In this document: one piece after another, positions 45,855-55,005 of the stretch
Layout of the letters: every line of letters begins with the position of its first letter
Numbering within the stretch: the first letter of the stretch is position 1
NCBI RefSeq assembly: GCF_007164525.1
Contig: NZ_AP019791.1
Location: 2,529,501 to 2,593,500, forward strand
Source of the DNA: Rubrobacter xylanophilus
GTDB taxonomy: Bacteria > Actinomycetota > Rubrobacteria > Rubrobacterales > Rubrobacteraceae
DNA length: 64,000 nt
Direction: 5' to 3'
Translations under genes and position numbers: made by a program
The notes under the pieces: model-generated
What the model saw: only the letters and a program-made list of their open reading frames with translations
What the model was told of the DNA's origin: nothing
The model's database searches: none

Positions 45855-46487
45855 CTAGGAAGAGCGGGCCGCCTGGTAGCGGCGGTTCGCCTCCTCCCAG
45901 TTCACCACGTTCCACCAGTTCTGGACGTACTCCGGCCGCCGGTACTGGTACTTCAGGTAGTAGGAGTGCTCCCAGCAGTCCAGACCGATGACCGGGATCT
46001 CACCCTGCATGTAGGGCGAGTCGCCGTTGGGGGTGGTCTTGATCGCCAGCTGGCCGCCGGAGGTCACCACCAGCCAGCACCATCCGGAGCCGAAGAGGGC
46101 TCCGGGGGCCGCCGCGGCGGCGAACTGCTCCTTGAAGGCGTCGAAGGAGCCGAAGGTGCTATTTATGGCCTCGCCCAGCTCGCCGGTCGGCTCCCCGCCG
46201 CCCCCGGCGCCGGAGGGAGCCATGATCTGCCAGAAGATGGAGTGGTTGGAGTGCTGGCCGCCGTTGTTCCTCACCGCCCGGCGGATGTCCTCCGGGATGG
46301 CGTCGAGGTTGGCGATGAGCTCGTCCACGTTGCCCGGGTCGACCTCGGGGTGCTTCTCCAGAGCCGAGTTGAGGTTGGTCACGTAGGTGTTGTGGTGGTT
46401 GTCGTGGTGAAAGCGCATGGTGGCCTCGTCGATGTAGGGCTCCAGCGCGTTGTAGTCGTAGGGCAGTGGCGGAAGTTCGTAGGCCAT
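45855..46487 (-). CDS. Superoxide dismutase, Fe/Mn family
   Basis: 210 residues from ATG 46487 behind AGGAGAGGTG. Metal ligands are His27 (HHDNHH), His82 (SNHSIFW), Asp170 and His174 (LDCWEHSYY). The overall sequence is Mn-type, but the second-shell Gln sits at residue 78 (GGQHSNH), the position used by FeSODs, and the usual MnSOD Gln in NQDSP is Gly155 (NGDSP). This predicts Fe or cambialistic metal use. It detoxifies superoxide in the cytoplasm. Confidence 0.93.
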   Translation of the reverse strand: MAYELPPLPYDYNALEPYIDEATMRFHHDNHHNTYVTNLNSALEKHPEVDPGNVDELIANLDAIPEDIRRAVRNNGGQHSNHSIFWQIMAPSGAGGGGEPTGELGEAINSTFGSFDAFKEQFAAAAAPGALFGSGWCWLVVTSGGQLAIKTTPNGDSPYMQGEIPVIGLDCWEHSYYLKYQYRRPEYVQNWWNVVNWEEANRRYQAARSS

Positions 46488-46572
46488 CTCTCTTACACCT
46501 CTCCTTCCTCTGCGTTGCCTACATTGCTTGAAATCATATACCCGCGGGGGGCCCTTTTTCATCCCGCCCCTG

Positions 46573-46584
46573 TAGAATAAATCC
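46573..46584 (+). promoter_or_regulatory. -10 element directly before the LOV-phosphatase start (leaderless)
   Basis: TAGAAT (46573-46578) is followed by only six bases before the ATG, and there is no ribosome binding site. Transcription would begin at or next to the start codon. The -35 region (about 46550-46555) is poor. The 97-bp gap is shared with the divergent SOD gene. Confidence 0.4.
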
Positions 46585-48330
46585 ATGAGCATCACCCGTC
46601 CGGAGTGGCTGGAGGACGATCCCTGGGAGCGGCGGGGCGCGGAGGAGTCGCGCCGGCTGCTGGACCGGGCGGTGGCTGCGAGCTCGGGCGGCGTCGTCAT
46701 CACCGATCCGAACCTCCCGGACAACCCCATCATCTACGTCAACCCGGCCTTCGAGCGGATGACGGGCTACTCGAGACGGGAGGTGTTGGGGCGCAACTGC
46801 CGCTTTCTGCAGCGGGAGGATCGGGGACAGGCGGAGCTGGAGGTGCTCCGGCGGGCCATAGCCGAGAGGAGGGACTGCCGGGTGGTGCTGCGCAACTACC
46901 GGCGCGACGGAAGCATGTTCTGGAACGAGCTGTACGTCTCGCCGGTCTACGACGAGGAAGGCCGCTTGGTGAACTTCGTCGGGGTGCAGAACGACATCAC
47001 CGAGCGCAAGCGGATGGAGGAGGAGCGCAACCAGCTTCTGGCCCGCGAGCAGTTGGCCCGGGCGGAGGCGGTGAAGGCCCAGCGGCGGCTGAGCTTTCTG
47101 GCCGGGGCGGACGCTTTGCTGCTCTCCACGGTGGACTATCCGGGCCGCCTCCGCCAGACCGCGAGGATCGCCGTCCCGGAGCTTGCGGACTGGTGCGTGG
47201 TGGACGTGCTGAACGAGGACGGCTCGGTGCGCCAGATCGCGGCGGCCCACGCCGAGCCCTCCCGCGAGGGGTTGCTCGGGGAGCTGGCCCGGCTCCGGGA
47301 GCGCCACGGCCGCCCGCCGGGGCTGGTGGCGCGGGTGCTGGAGACGGCGCGTCCTTTGCTCCTCGACCCGGTCGAGGAGCGTGTTCTGGAGGAGAACGCG
47401 CTCGGCGAGGATCACCTGGAGGTGCTGCGGGAGCTCGGTGTGCGCTCCCTGATCGTCGTCCCGCTGCTCGCCCGGGGCAGGACGATCGGGGCGATGACCC
47501 TGGTCTCCTCTCGTCCCGACCGCTCCTACGGGGAGGAGGAGCTCTCGCTCGCTCGGAGTCTGGCCTACCGCTGCGCCCTCGCCATGGACAACGCCCGGCT
47601 CTACCACGAGCGGGGTCGGATAGCCAGCATCCTGCAGCAGAGCCTGCTGCCCCGCCTCCCGGAGCCCGAGGGGCTCGAGGTCGGGGTGGAGTACCTCCCG
47701 GTGGGGCGGGAGAACGAAGCCGGAGGGGATTTCTACGACCTGATCGAGACCGGCGGTGGATGGCTGGCGGTCATCGGTGACGTGCGCGGCAAGGGAGCGG
47801 CGGCCGCCGCGATCACCGCGCTGGCCCGCTACACGATCCGGGCGGTGGCGATGCGCGAGACCTCCCCTTCCCGGATCCTCTCGGATCTGAACGAGGCCAT
47901 GCTGCGCCAGCTGGACGGGCACCGGTTCTGCACGGTCGTGTGCGCGGGACTGAGCCCGAACGGTGCGGGACTCGGGCTGAGCGTGGCCCGGGCGGGGCAC
48001 CCCGCGCCGCTGCTTTTGCGGGGCGACGGCCGGGTGGAGGTGCTGGAGGCGCCCGGGAGGGCGCTGGGGGTCTTCGAGGAGCCGGAACTCGTGGAGCGGT
48101 CGGCCCGGCTGGCCCCCGGGGAGGCGGTGGTCTTCTACACCGACGGGGTGACCGAGGTCCGCAGCCCCGAGGGAATCCTCTTCGGGGAGGGGCGGTTGCG
48201 CCGGTTGCTCGCCGCCTGCTCCGGGTCGGGGGCCCGGGAGATTGCAGCGTGCATCAGGGAGGCGGCCCTGAAGCACGGCGGGGGCGAGCTGCGGGATGAT
48301 CTGGCGGTGCTCGTGATCAGGGCCCGCTGA
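46585..48330 (+). CDS. Blue-light receptor phosphatase: LOV, GAF and SpoIIE-type PP2C domains
   Basis: 581 residues. LOV/PAS domain about 25-135 with [20 protein letters not shown] and the flavin-binding motif GRNCRFLQ (photoactive Cys72), then [12 protein letters not shown] short coiled coil leads to a GAF domain (about 170-340). The SpoIIE/RsbU phosphatase domain (about 365-581) has [26 protein letters not shown] and [16 protein letters not shown] with the metal Asp residues. It should dephosphorylate an anti-sigma antagonist in response to blue light. A partner sigma/anti-sigma pair is not in the window. Confidence 0.93.
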   Translation: MSITRPEWLEDDPWERRGAEESRRLLDRAVAASSGGVVITDPNLPDNPIIYVNPAFERMTGYSRREVLGRNCRFLQREDRGQAELEVLRRAIAERRDCRVVLRNYRRDGSMFWNELYVSPVYDEEGRLVNFVGVQNDITERKRMEEERNQLLAREQLARAEAVKAQRRLSFLAGADALLLSTVDYPGRLRQTARIAVPELADWCVVDVLNEDGSVRQIAAAHAEPSREGLLGELARLRERHGRPPGLVARVLETARPLLLDPVEERVLEENALGEDHLEVLRELGVRSLIVVPLLARGRTIGAMTLVSSRPDRSYGEEELSLARSLAYRCALAMDNARLYHERGRIASILQQSLLPRLPEPEGLEVGVEYLPVGRENEAGGDFYDLIETGGGWLAVIGDVRGKGAAAAAITALARYTIRAVAMRETSPSRILSDLNEAMLRQLDGHRFCTVVCAGLSPNGAGLGLSVARAGHPAPLLLRGDGRVEVLEAPGRALGVFEEPELVERSARLAPGEAVVFYTDGVTEVRSPEGILFGEGRLRRLLAACSGSGAREIAACIREAALKHGGGELRDDLAVLVIRAR

Positions 48331-48564
48331 CCCTGCGCCTTGCGCTCGTAGCGGTCTCGAGGCGAGGCTCGAGAGCACGCGGGTGGCCGCCGGGAGCCCG
48401 ATCCCGGCCCCGACGAGGGGGAGCGCAGGCCGACTAAGTCGTGGAGGTGGAGCGTAGAGAGCGGGTAACACACTCGCCGGTCGAAGGCGGGCTTCCGGGC
48501 TGCGCCAGCGGGATGGGAAGCCTCTCTGGCACGGGTTCCGATGTCACCGCCGCGCGGGGTGACC
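48331..48564. other. Intergenic region between the LOV-phosphatase and livF ends
   Basis: About 230 bp, convergent. A 7-bp stem TCTCGAG/CTCGAGA (48355-48374) lies 25 bases after the phosphatase stop and might end that transcript, without a T-run. No RNA gene was recognised. Confidence 0.4.
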
Positions 48565-49296
48565 CTATGCGGAGCGGGAGGACCTTCCGCCGAGGTAGAG
48601 GTCTATGACCTTCGGGTCGTGGAGCAGCTCCTGGCCGGGGCCCGTGAAGCGATTCTGGCCCATCTCCAGCACGTAGCCCCGGTCGCTCATTGCCAGCGCC
48701 CGTCGGGCGTTCTGCTCGACCATCAGTATCGCCACGCCCTTGGAGTTTATGAGTTGGATGCGTTCGAAGATCACGTCCACGTTCGCCGGTGAGAGCCCCG
48801 CCGAAGGCTCGTCCAGCAGCAGCAACGCGGGCTGGAGCATCAGGGCGCGGGCCAGGGCGACCAGCTGGCGCTGGCCGCCGGAGAGGGTGCCGGCCCGCTG
48901 CCGCCGGCGCTCGGCCAGGATGGGGAACCACTCGAAGAGTTCCTCGTAGCGTTCCTTCACGATGCCGGGGCGCAGGTACGCCCCCATCTCCAGGTTCTCC
49001 TCGACCGTCAGGCTCGGGAAGATGTTCTCCGTCTGGGGGACGTATCCGATGCCCGCCTCGACGAGCTTGTGGGTGGGGGCGCCCGTCACGTCCTCGCCCC
49101 TGAAGCGCACCGTGCCCTCCCGGATCGGGACCAGGCCGAAGAGGCTCTTTATGAGGGTGGATTTGCCGGCCCCGTTCGGCCCGATGACGCTCACCAGCTC
49201 GCCGGCGGCCACCTCCAGGTCGCAGCCGCGGACGATATCCACCTCGGGCACGTATCCTGCCCGCAGATTGCGGGCTTCGAGTAGCGTCTCAGCCAC
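48565..49296 (-). CDS. livF: Branched-chain amino acid ABC transporter ATP-binding protein LivF
   Basis: 243 residues. Walker A GPNGAGKSTLIK near residue 39, LivF-type FPSLTVEENLEMGAYLR, signature LSGGQRQL, Walker B LLLLDEPSAGLSP and H-loop LMVEQNARRAL. It overlaps livG by eight bases. It energises import of Leu/Ile/Val with LivG. Confidence 0.93.
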   Translation of the reverse strand: MAETLLEARNLRAGYVPEVDIVRGCDLEVAAGELVSVIGPNGAGKSTLIKSLFGLVPIREGTVRFRGEDVTGAPTHKLVEAGIGYVPQTENIFPSLTVEENLEMGAYLRPGIVKERYEELFEWFPILAERRRQRAGTLSGGQRQLVALARALMLQPALLLLDEPSAGLSPANVDVIFERIQLINSKGVAILMVEQNARRALAMSDRGYVLEMGQNRFTGPGQELLHDPKVIDLYLGGRSSRSA

Positions 49297-50080
49297 CGGA
49301 TTCCTCTTCTCTGCGCGCCAGGTCTATGGCCTCGTCCACCGCGCCGCCACCGGCGCCCAGGTAGGCGTCTATGACCTCCTGGTTCGTGCGCACCTCCTCG
49401 GGAGACCCCTCGGTTATGACCCGGCCGTTGGCCATGACGATCACCTTCTCGGAGACGTTCATCACCACGTCCATGTCGTGCTCGACCAGGACGAAGGTCA
49501 TCCCCTCGTCGCGCAGTTTCTGCACGTGCTCCAGCAGGCGAGCTCCCAGGGTAGGGTTCACGCCCGCCATCGGCTCGTCGAGCAGGATCATGCGCGGCTC
49601 CATCATCAGGGCGCGGGCCAGCTCCAGGAGCTTGCGCTGGCCGCCGGAGAGGGTGGCGGCGTACTCGTCCTTCTTGTCCATGAGGTTGAACAGCTCCAGG
49701 AGCTCCAGCGCCTTCTCGCGGTTGGCCGCCTCCTGCTTACGGATCACCCAGGGCACGACCCAGGCGGCGAAGAGCTTCTCGCCGGTCTGTCCCGGGGCGG
49801 CGAGCATCATGTTGTCCAGCACAGTCATCCTGGCCAGGGCCTTGGTGAGCTGGAAGGTCCGCACCAGGCCGCGCCGGGCGATGGCGTGCGGCGGCTTGCC
49901 GGTGATGCGGTCGCCGTCGAAGAAGATCTCCCCGCCGTCGGGCTTGTAGAAGCCGGTGATCACGTTGAAGAAGGTCGTCTTGCCCGCGCCGTTGGGGCCG
50001 ATGAGCGCCGTGATCTTGCCGGGCTCCACCGAGAGCGTGGCGCCGTCCACCGCCGCCACGCCGCCGAAGGAGAGCCGCAC
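49289..50080 (-). CDS. livG: Branched-chain amino acid ABC transporter ATP-binding protein LivG
   Basis: 263 residues from GTG at 50080. Walker A GPNGAGKTTFFNVITGFY, long LivG insertion, signature LSGGQRKL, Walker B MILLDEPMAGVNP and LVEHDMDVVM. The GTG gives an N-terminus missing the first beta strand, because conserved residues GTPLLIAED lie just upstream in the same frame with no ATG, GTG or TTG before a stop; an ATA at 50128 next to the livM stop is one candidate start. True length may be 279 residues. Confidence 0.92.
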   Translation of the reverse strand: MRLSFGGVAAVDGATLSVEPGKITALIGPNGAGKTTFFNVITGFYKPDGGEIFFDGDRITGKPPHAIARRGLVRTFQLTKALARMTVLDNMMLAAPGQTGEKLFAAWVVPWVIRKQEAANREKALELLELFNLMDKKDEYAATLSGGQRKLLELARALMMEPRMILLDEPMAGVNPTLGARLLEHVQKLRDEGMTFVLVEHDMDVVMNVSEKVIVMANGRVITEGSPEEVRTNQEVIDAYLGAGGGAVDEAIDLARREEESGG

Positions 50081-50120
50081 GTCCTCGGCGATCAGGAGGG
50101 GGGTGCCGTTGTTGGTTCTC

Positions 50121-51041
50121 TCACTTATCCAGGATCATCTCCTCCCTGCTTCCCAGGATACCCTGGGGACGGAAGATCATGATCGCCATGATGAGCGCTC
50201 CGATGCCGATCTGCCGCAAATACGCGGCCTCGGCCCCGGAGATTATCTCGCGCGGGATGAACAGCGTCCCGTTGAAGATGGCCCAGAAGATGATCGAGCC
50301 CACTATCGGGCCCCAGTGGCTCGCCGAGCCACCGAGCATCATGATGGTCCAGGCCTGGAAGGTGATGATCGGCAGGTAGGTGTCCGGTGCCAGGCTGCCG
50401 ATGTCCATGGCGAAGTAGACCCCGGCGAGGCCCGCGATGGCGGCGCCGAGGGCGAAGGATTGCATCTTGTAGGCGGTCACGTTCTTGCCCAGGGCGCGCA
50501 CGGCGTCCTCATCCTCCCGGATGCCCTTGAGTACTCGTCCCCACGGGCTCTTTATGAGGACCCAGAGCAGCACACCGACCACGGCCACCGTGATCCACAC
50601 GATCAGCAGCAGGTACTGGTCGGGCGAGAGGAAGCCCAGGCCGATGTCCGTCCGGAAGAAGTAGAACTCGTTGGAGAAGCCCCGGATGCCCCGCGGACCG
50701 CGGGTGAGCTCGGTCACGCCGGGGGCGGACTTGAGTACGAGGCGGAAGATCTCCCCGATGGTGATGGTGACTATCGCCAGGTAGTCGGTGCGGAGGCGAA
50801 TGGCCGGCAGCCCCACGATTATGCCCATGAGCGTAGCCGCCACCATCGCCGCCAGGAAACTGGGCAGAAGCGGCACCCCGAGCTGGGTGTTAAGTATGCC
50901 CATCGTGTAGGCGCCGACGGCGAAGAAGGCCACGTGCCCGAAGTTGAGGAGGCCGGTGAAGCCCCAGTGCAGGTTCAGCCCCTGGGCGAGGAGGGCGAAG
51001 ATGCCCGCCGTCAGGATCACGCCTTCTACGTAGGGGATCAT
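50121..51041 (-). CDS. livM: Branched-chain amino acid ABC transporter permease LivM
   Basis: 306 residues from the ATG at 51041 that overlaps the livH stop (ATGA); the open frame reaches 51980. About nine helices, with GLNLHWGFTGLLNFGHVAFF, GLPAIRLRTDYLAIVTITIG, and SPWGRVLKGIREDEDAVRAL, all LivM signatures. One of two permeases. Confidence 0.93.
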   Translation of the reverse strand: MIPYVEGVILTAGIFALLAQGLNLHWGFTGLLNFGHVAFFAVGAYTMGILNTQLGVPLLPSFLAAMVAATLMGIIVGLPAIRLRTDYLAIVTITIGEIFRLVLKSAPGVTELTRGPRGIRGFSNEFYFFRTDIGLGFLSPDQYLLLIVWITVAVVGVLLWVLIKSPWGRVLKGIREDEDAVRALGKNVTAYKMQSFALGAAIAGLAGVYFAMDIGSLAPDTYLPIITFQAWTIMMLGGSASHWGPIVGSIIFWAIFNGTLFIPREIISGAEAAYLRQIGIGALIMAIMIFRPQGILGSREEMILDK

Positions 51042-51913
51042 AGCGCCTGCTTCCTCCCCATTATGCCCTGGGGCCGGACCAGGAGGACCACTATCAGCGC
51101 GAGGAAAGCCACTCCAGTCTTCAGGTCGCTCGGCAGCCCGATGGCGGAGTGGGTGGCGAGTTCCTGGGTTATCCCGATGATCATGCTCCCGATCATGGCC
51201 CCGTAGGCCGAACCGATGCCCCCGAGGATGACCCCGGCGAAGATGAGCAGCAGCAGGAACCAGCCCATGTTGGCGAAGACGCGCCCCTGCAACCCGAGCA
51301 TGATGCCGCCGTAGGCCGTGAGGACCCCGGCGATGAGCCAGGTGATCATGGTGATCCGCTCCACGTCTATACCGCTGGCCTCGGCCAGATCCCTGTTGTC
51401 GGAGAGCGCCCGCATGGCTTTGCCGATGCGGGTCTTCTGCAACATGAGGGCGACCCCGACGAGCGCCGCCGCGCTGCCAACGATTATCACCACGTCCTGG
51501 GGCGTGAGGGCGAAGAGCCCGAAGTCTATCCGCTGGGAGACCGGCCCATAGCGGTAGACCCCGGAGCCGAAGATCCAGAAGATCGTGTACCGCACCACCA
51601 GCGCGAGCCCGATGGAGATGATGAGCAGGTTCACCGTCGAGGCGCCCCGGCGGCGCAGCGGACCCCACAAAACCTTCTCCAGACCGCCGGCGAAGGCCGC
51701 CCCGACCAGGAGCGCCGGTATCGCCGCCACGTAGAGCGGAAGCCCGAAACCGGTCCCCACCACGGCGACGAAGGCTCCCAGGGTGAGGAAGTCGCCGTGG
51801 GCGAAGTTGATCAGGCGCAGTACTCCGAAGACCAGCGTCAGGCCAACGGCCGCGACGGCTATGACAGAGCCTATGACGACCCCGTTGGCGATTAACTGGA
51901 GAGCTTCTTCCAA
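51038..51913 (-). CDS. livH: Branched-chain amino acid ABC transporter permease LivH
   Basis: 291 residues. Opening LIANGVVIGSVIAVAAVGLT, then LVFGVLRLINFAHGDFLTLG and TRIGKAMRALSDNRDLAEAS, typical of LivH. About eight helices. First gene of livHMGF, divergent from the binding-protein gene; the 216-bp gap holds the control sites. Confidence 0.93.
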   Translation of the reverse strand: MEEALQLIANGVVIGSVIAVAAVGLTLVFGVLRLINFAHGDFLTLGAFVAVVGTGFGLPLYVAAIPALLVGAAFAGGLEKVLWGPLRRRGASTVNLLIISIGLALVVRYTIFWIFGSGVYRYGPVSQRIDFGLFALTPQDVVIIVGSAAALVGVALMLQKTRIGKAMRALSDNRDLAEASGIDVERITMITWLIAGVLTAYGGIMLGLQGRVFANMGWFLLLLIFAGVILGGIGSAYGAMIGSMIIGITQELATHSAIGLPSDLKTGVAFLALIVVLLVRPQGIMGRKQAL

Positions 51914-52010
51914 CGTTCCAACTTTCTAGCCGGAAAGGTGATCGCGGCGAATTATCACTTCGTGCACCTCTCCTTGTCAAGGATGTGGCGCTCTCCCTTC
52001 CCCGGGCAAT

Positions 52011-52039
52011 TTGCCCCTCGGCGGCGCTTTATGTATATT
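52011..52039 (+). promoter_or_regulatory. Probable promoter of the binding-protein gene
   Basis: -35 TTGCCC (52011-52016) and -10 TATATT (52034-52039) with 17 bp between. The same -35 is seen before the ArsR-rhodanese gene. It is about 90 bp upstream of the TTG start. Confidence 0.55.
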
Positions 52040-52129
52040 GGCTGGTCAAGAGGTGCGTTGATTTGTGTGCTCCGGTCTCCAGGTTCGTCGAGGACACCGG
52101 GCGTTGACTTTCGGGAGGAGGCGCAGGTT

Positions 52130-53386
52130 TTGAAGAAGCTTGGAAAGGTCTGTCTCACCGGTTGTCTGGTGGCGGTTTCACTGCTGGTCGCGGGTGCCTG
52201 CGGCGGGGGTGGTGGCGGAGGAGAAGAGGGCGGCGACACCGGAGGTGGGGGAGGGGATCTCGGCAGCCTGACCCTCAACATCGGCACCATCCTGCCGCTC
52301 ACGGGGGACCTCTCTCAGTTCGGCCCGCCGATGGAGAACGGTGCCAAGCTGGCGGTGCAGCAGATCCAGGACTGCAACACCATGCAGATCAACGCCACCT
52401 ACGAGGACTCCGGCACCAACGAGCAGACGGCGGCCACCGCGGCGGACAAGCTGATCAACTCCGACAACGTCTCGGTGATCGTGGGGGCGGCCTCCAGCCG
52501 GGTGTCGTTCGCGGTGGTGGATCCGGCGGCCCAGTCGGGCGTGGTCCAGATCTCCCCGGCCTCCACGAGCCCGGACTTCACGGACTACGAGGACAACGGA
52601 TTCTTCTTCCGCACCACGCCCTCCGACGCTCTGCAGGGCGTGGTTCTCGCCGACCTTGCCGAGCAGGAGGGGTATGAGACGGTCAACATCATCGCGCTGA
52701 ACGACGACTACGGGCAGGGGATCGCCAGGACCTTCGAAGAGAACTTCGGCGGCGAGGTGGCTCAGAACGTGGCCTACGACCCGACGGGGACGAGCTTCGA
52801 CTCCGAGGTCGAGCAGGTGAGCTCCGGCAACCCGGATGCGATTCTGGTCGTGGCCTTCCCGGAGACCGGCAGCATCATCATGCAGGCTTTCGCCGAGCAG
52901 GGCGTCGTCGGTGAGGTTCCGTTCCTGTTCACCGATGGCATGGCCGAGCCGAGCCTCCCCGAGAGCTCGGGCGTCGATCTGCAGGGGCAGCGGGGTACCC
53001 GCCCCGCCACCGAGGGTCCGGCGGCGGACGAGTTCAATCAGGCCTACCAGCAGGAGTACGACTCCGAGCCGGGCACCTTCTCCGCCAACTCTTACGACGC
53101 GGTGATGCTGGCTGCGCTGGCCGCCGCGGCGGCGGGTGACACCAGCGGAGAGGCGATCCGGGACAACCTGCAGGACGTCTCCAGGGGCGGCCAGGAGGTT
53201 CTGCCGAGCAACATCTGCGAGGGCTTGGAGATGGCCGCCGCGGGCGAGGACATAAATTACGAGGGTGCCGCCGGTTCCCAGGACTTCGACGATAACGGCG
53301 ACGTCACCTCCGACTACGAGCTCTGGGAGTTCACCTCCGACGGGCTCAGGAGGGTCCGGATCATAGAGGCTCCCGAGACGAGCTAA
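52130..53386 (+). CDS. Branched-chain amino acid ABC transporter substrate-binding lipoprotein
   Basis: 418 residues from TTG 52130 (KKLGKVCLTG), with GGGAGGAGG upstream; the longer open frame starts without a ribosome site. Lipobox LLVAGAC gives Cys24, followed by a Gly-rich spacer (GGGGGGGEEGG). The Peripla_BP_6 fold begins LNIGTILPLTGDLSQFGPPM, and VIVGAASSRVSFAVVDPA and TPSDALQGVVLADLAEQEGY follow. It feeds the livHMGF importer transcribed in the other direction. Confidence 0.9.
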   Translation: MKKLGKVCLTGCLVAVSLLVAGACGGGGGGGEEGGDTGGGGGDLGSLTLNIGTILPLTGDLSQFGPPMENGAKLAVQQIQDCNTMQINATYEDSGTNEQTAATAADKLINSDNVSVIVGAASSRVSFAVVDPAAQSGVVQISPASTSPDFTDYEDNGFFFRTTPSDALQGVVLADLAEQEGYETVNIIALNDDYGQGIARTFEENFGGEVAQNVAYDPTGTSFDSEVEQVSSGNPDAILVVAFPETGSIIMQAFAEQGVVGEVPFLFTDGMAEPSLPESSGVDLQGQRGTRPATEGPAADEFNQAYQQEYDSEPGTFSANSYDAVMLAALAAAAAGDTSGEAIRDNLQDVSRGGQEVLPSNICEGLEMAAAGEDINYEGAAGSQDFDDNGDVTSDYELWEFTSDGLRRVRIIEAPETS

Positions 53387-53407
53387 GCCCGGCTAGTGCG
53401 CGAACGG

Positions 53408-53439
53408 GCGAGGGGGCGGCTCCGGAGCCGCCCCCTCGC
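53408..53439 (+). terminator. Terminator after the binding-protein gene
   Basis: A perfect 32-base palindrome with 16-base arms begins GCGAGGGGGCGGC and is centred at 53423/53424, 22 bases after the stop codon. It is followed by TCTGTC, a weak T-tract. Symmetry allows it to serve either strand. Confidence 0.75.
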
Positions 53440-53715
53440 TCTGTCGTCCGGTGGAGTGAATTCCTGCCGGCGGGCGTTTTCCTTCCGCCGCGGGCCTTCG
53501 TTTGCCGAACGCAGCCCGTGTCGCGAATCCAGCTCCTCCAAGCGCCGCCGTGCTCAATGATGGCCGCTCAGAAGAGCTCGAACACGAGCTTGTCGACGAC
53601 GCTACGAGCGTACGAGACCGTAGACGGGATGCGGGGAGGGCTCGGCTTGGGACGCTGATCCGCCGCTACGTCGAGCTCATGACCAGCCGTTGCACACCTG
53701 GCTGGTGGACTGAGC
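53440..53715. other. Intergenic region without recognised gene
   Basis: About 275 bp between the terminator and the FAD oxidase 3' end. Frames on both strands are open, but none has a ribosome site or family resemblance. It may be the scar of the transfer event that brought in the next two genes. Confidence 0.35.
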
Positions 53716-55005
53716 TCACAGCCCGAACAGCCGCCGGAGGTGGGGGTTGAGCAGCGCCCCCCGCGGGTCGACCCGTCCGCGCACGTCCAGCCACCGCTCC
53801 CAGGCCGGGTAGCTCGACGCCAGATCCTCCGCCCGCCGCCGATGCAGCTTGCCCCAGTGCGGGCGGCCGCCGTGCGAGACCAGCACTTCCTCCACCGCCC
53901 GGAAGTAGGCCTCGTACGACATCCCCCGGTACTGATGCACCGCGATGTAGGCGCTGTCACGCCCGTAGGCGGGGCTGAGCCACGCGTCGTCGGCGGCCAC
54001 GAACCGGCACTCGATGGGGAAGTGCACCGCTGGGCGCGACCGTACGATGACCTCCCGGATGCCTTCGAGCACGGCGGTGAACGCGGGTCGAGGGACGGCG
54101 TACTCCATCTCGACGAACCGCACCCAACGGGGGGTGGCGAACGCCCGGTGGGCAGCGGCGACCCGCTCGCGGCGGGCGACCAGCCGGCCCAGGTTGCGGG
54201 CGACCGGACGGGTCAACGGCGGGACGAGGCGGCACAGCTCCGAGATCGCCCACAGCGCGCCGTTCTCCAGCACGACCTCGTTGAACTGCTCCCAGCCGCT
54301 GTGGGCCTCCGGTGCGTCGGTGGGATCGGCGATCTTGAGCTGGACGTGCGTGCCGTAGGGGAACCAGTAGAACTCGACGTGACGGTGGCGGTGGAGCAAC
54401 CCGTCGAGGTCGGCGAGGACCTCGTCGAGGTCGGCGTGACGCACCAGTGTGTGCAGCCGGTAGCCGGGCAGCACCGCGAGCTCCGCTTCCACCACCACCC
54501 CGAGCGCGCCGAGCCCGACCCGCGCCGCGTCGAACAGGTCGGGTTCGACTTGCGGGTCGCAGCGCACCACCTCCCCGGAGGGCAGCACGAGCCGCAGGGC
54601 GGTGAGCTGGCTGCTCAGGGTGCCCAGCCGCGCACCGGTGCCGTGGGTGCCGGTCGCGGTGGCGCCGGCCAGCGTCTGCCGGTCGATGTCGCCGAGGTTG
54701 ATGGGGGCGAGTCCGCGCTCCGCGAGCGCCCGGCCGAGGTCCCGCAGGCGCGTGCCGGCGCGCACCCGCACCCGCCCGTCGGCAGTCGCGACCACCCCGG
54801 TGAGCCCGTCGACGCGGAGCAGGGTGTCGTCGGTGGCGCACAGCGGGGTGAAGGAGTGTCCGGCGCCGACCGGCCGCAGGGTGCCACCACGGTCGGCGAC
54901 CTCGCGGACGGCGACGACGACGTCCTCCACGGTGCGGCAGTCCACGATGCGCCGCGGGGCTGCGGTCACCGTGCCCGACCAGTTGCGCCACCTCACAGGA
55001 AACAC
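53716..55005 (-). CDS. FAD-linked oxidase, D-arabinono-1,4-lactone oxidase family
   Basis: 429 residues with GTG start overlapping the upstream gene by 13 bases. The FAD-binding (PCMH) domain has LRPVGAGHSFTPLCATDDTL and the loop ATGTHGTGARLGTLSSQ; the C-terminal domain ends in HWGKLHRRRAEDL and RVDPRGALLNPHLRRLFG, signatures of aldonolactone oxidases. The His before the GTHGTG loop is not in a bicovalent context, so FAD attachment is uncertain. It is paired with the next gene, as also in other actinobacteria. Confidence 0.88.
   Translation of the reverse strand: MFPVRWRNWSGTVTAAPRRIVDCRTVEDVVVAVREVADRGGTLRPVGAGHSFTPLCATDDTLLRVDGLTGVVATADGRVRVRAGTRLRDLGRALAERGLAPINLGDIDRQTLAGATATGTHGTGARLGTLSSQLTALRLVLPSGEVVRCDPQVEPDLFDAARVGLGALGVVVEAELAVLPGYRLHTLVRHADLDEVLADLDGLLHRHRHVEFYWFPYGTHVQLKIADPTDAPEAHSGWEQFNEVVLENGALWAISELCRLVPPLTRPVARNLGRLVARRERVAAAHRAFATPRWVRFVEMEYAVPRPAFTAVLEGIREVIVRSRPAVHFPIECRFVAADDAWLSPAYGRDSAYIAVHQYRGMSYEAYFRAVEEVLVSHGGRPHWGKLHRRRAEDLASSYPAWERWLDVRGRVDPRGALLNPHLRRLFGL

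Noticed and set aside
48340-48470. Minus-strand frame with LPLVGAGIGLPAATRVL, like a membrane transporter fragment
   Set aside because: Short, no start, and its extension runs antisense through the LOV-phosphatase gene; could be chance in GC-rich DNA.
48500-48560. Cobalamin-riboswitch-like stretch (GGGAAGCC ... GGCACGGG)
   Set aside because: No complete B12-box order, and the gene downstream on that strand is not B12-related; the genes around it converge here.
53502-53750. 82-residue plus-strand frame after the liv terminator
   Set aside because: No ribosome site or recognisable domain; overlaps the 3' end of the FAD oxidase in antisense.
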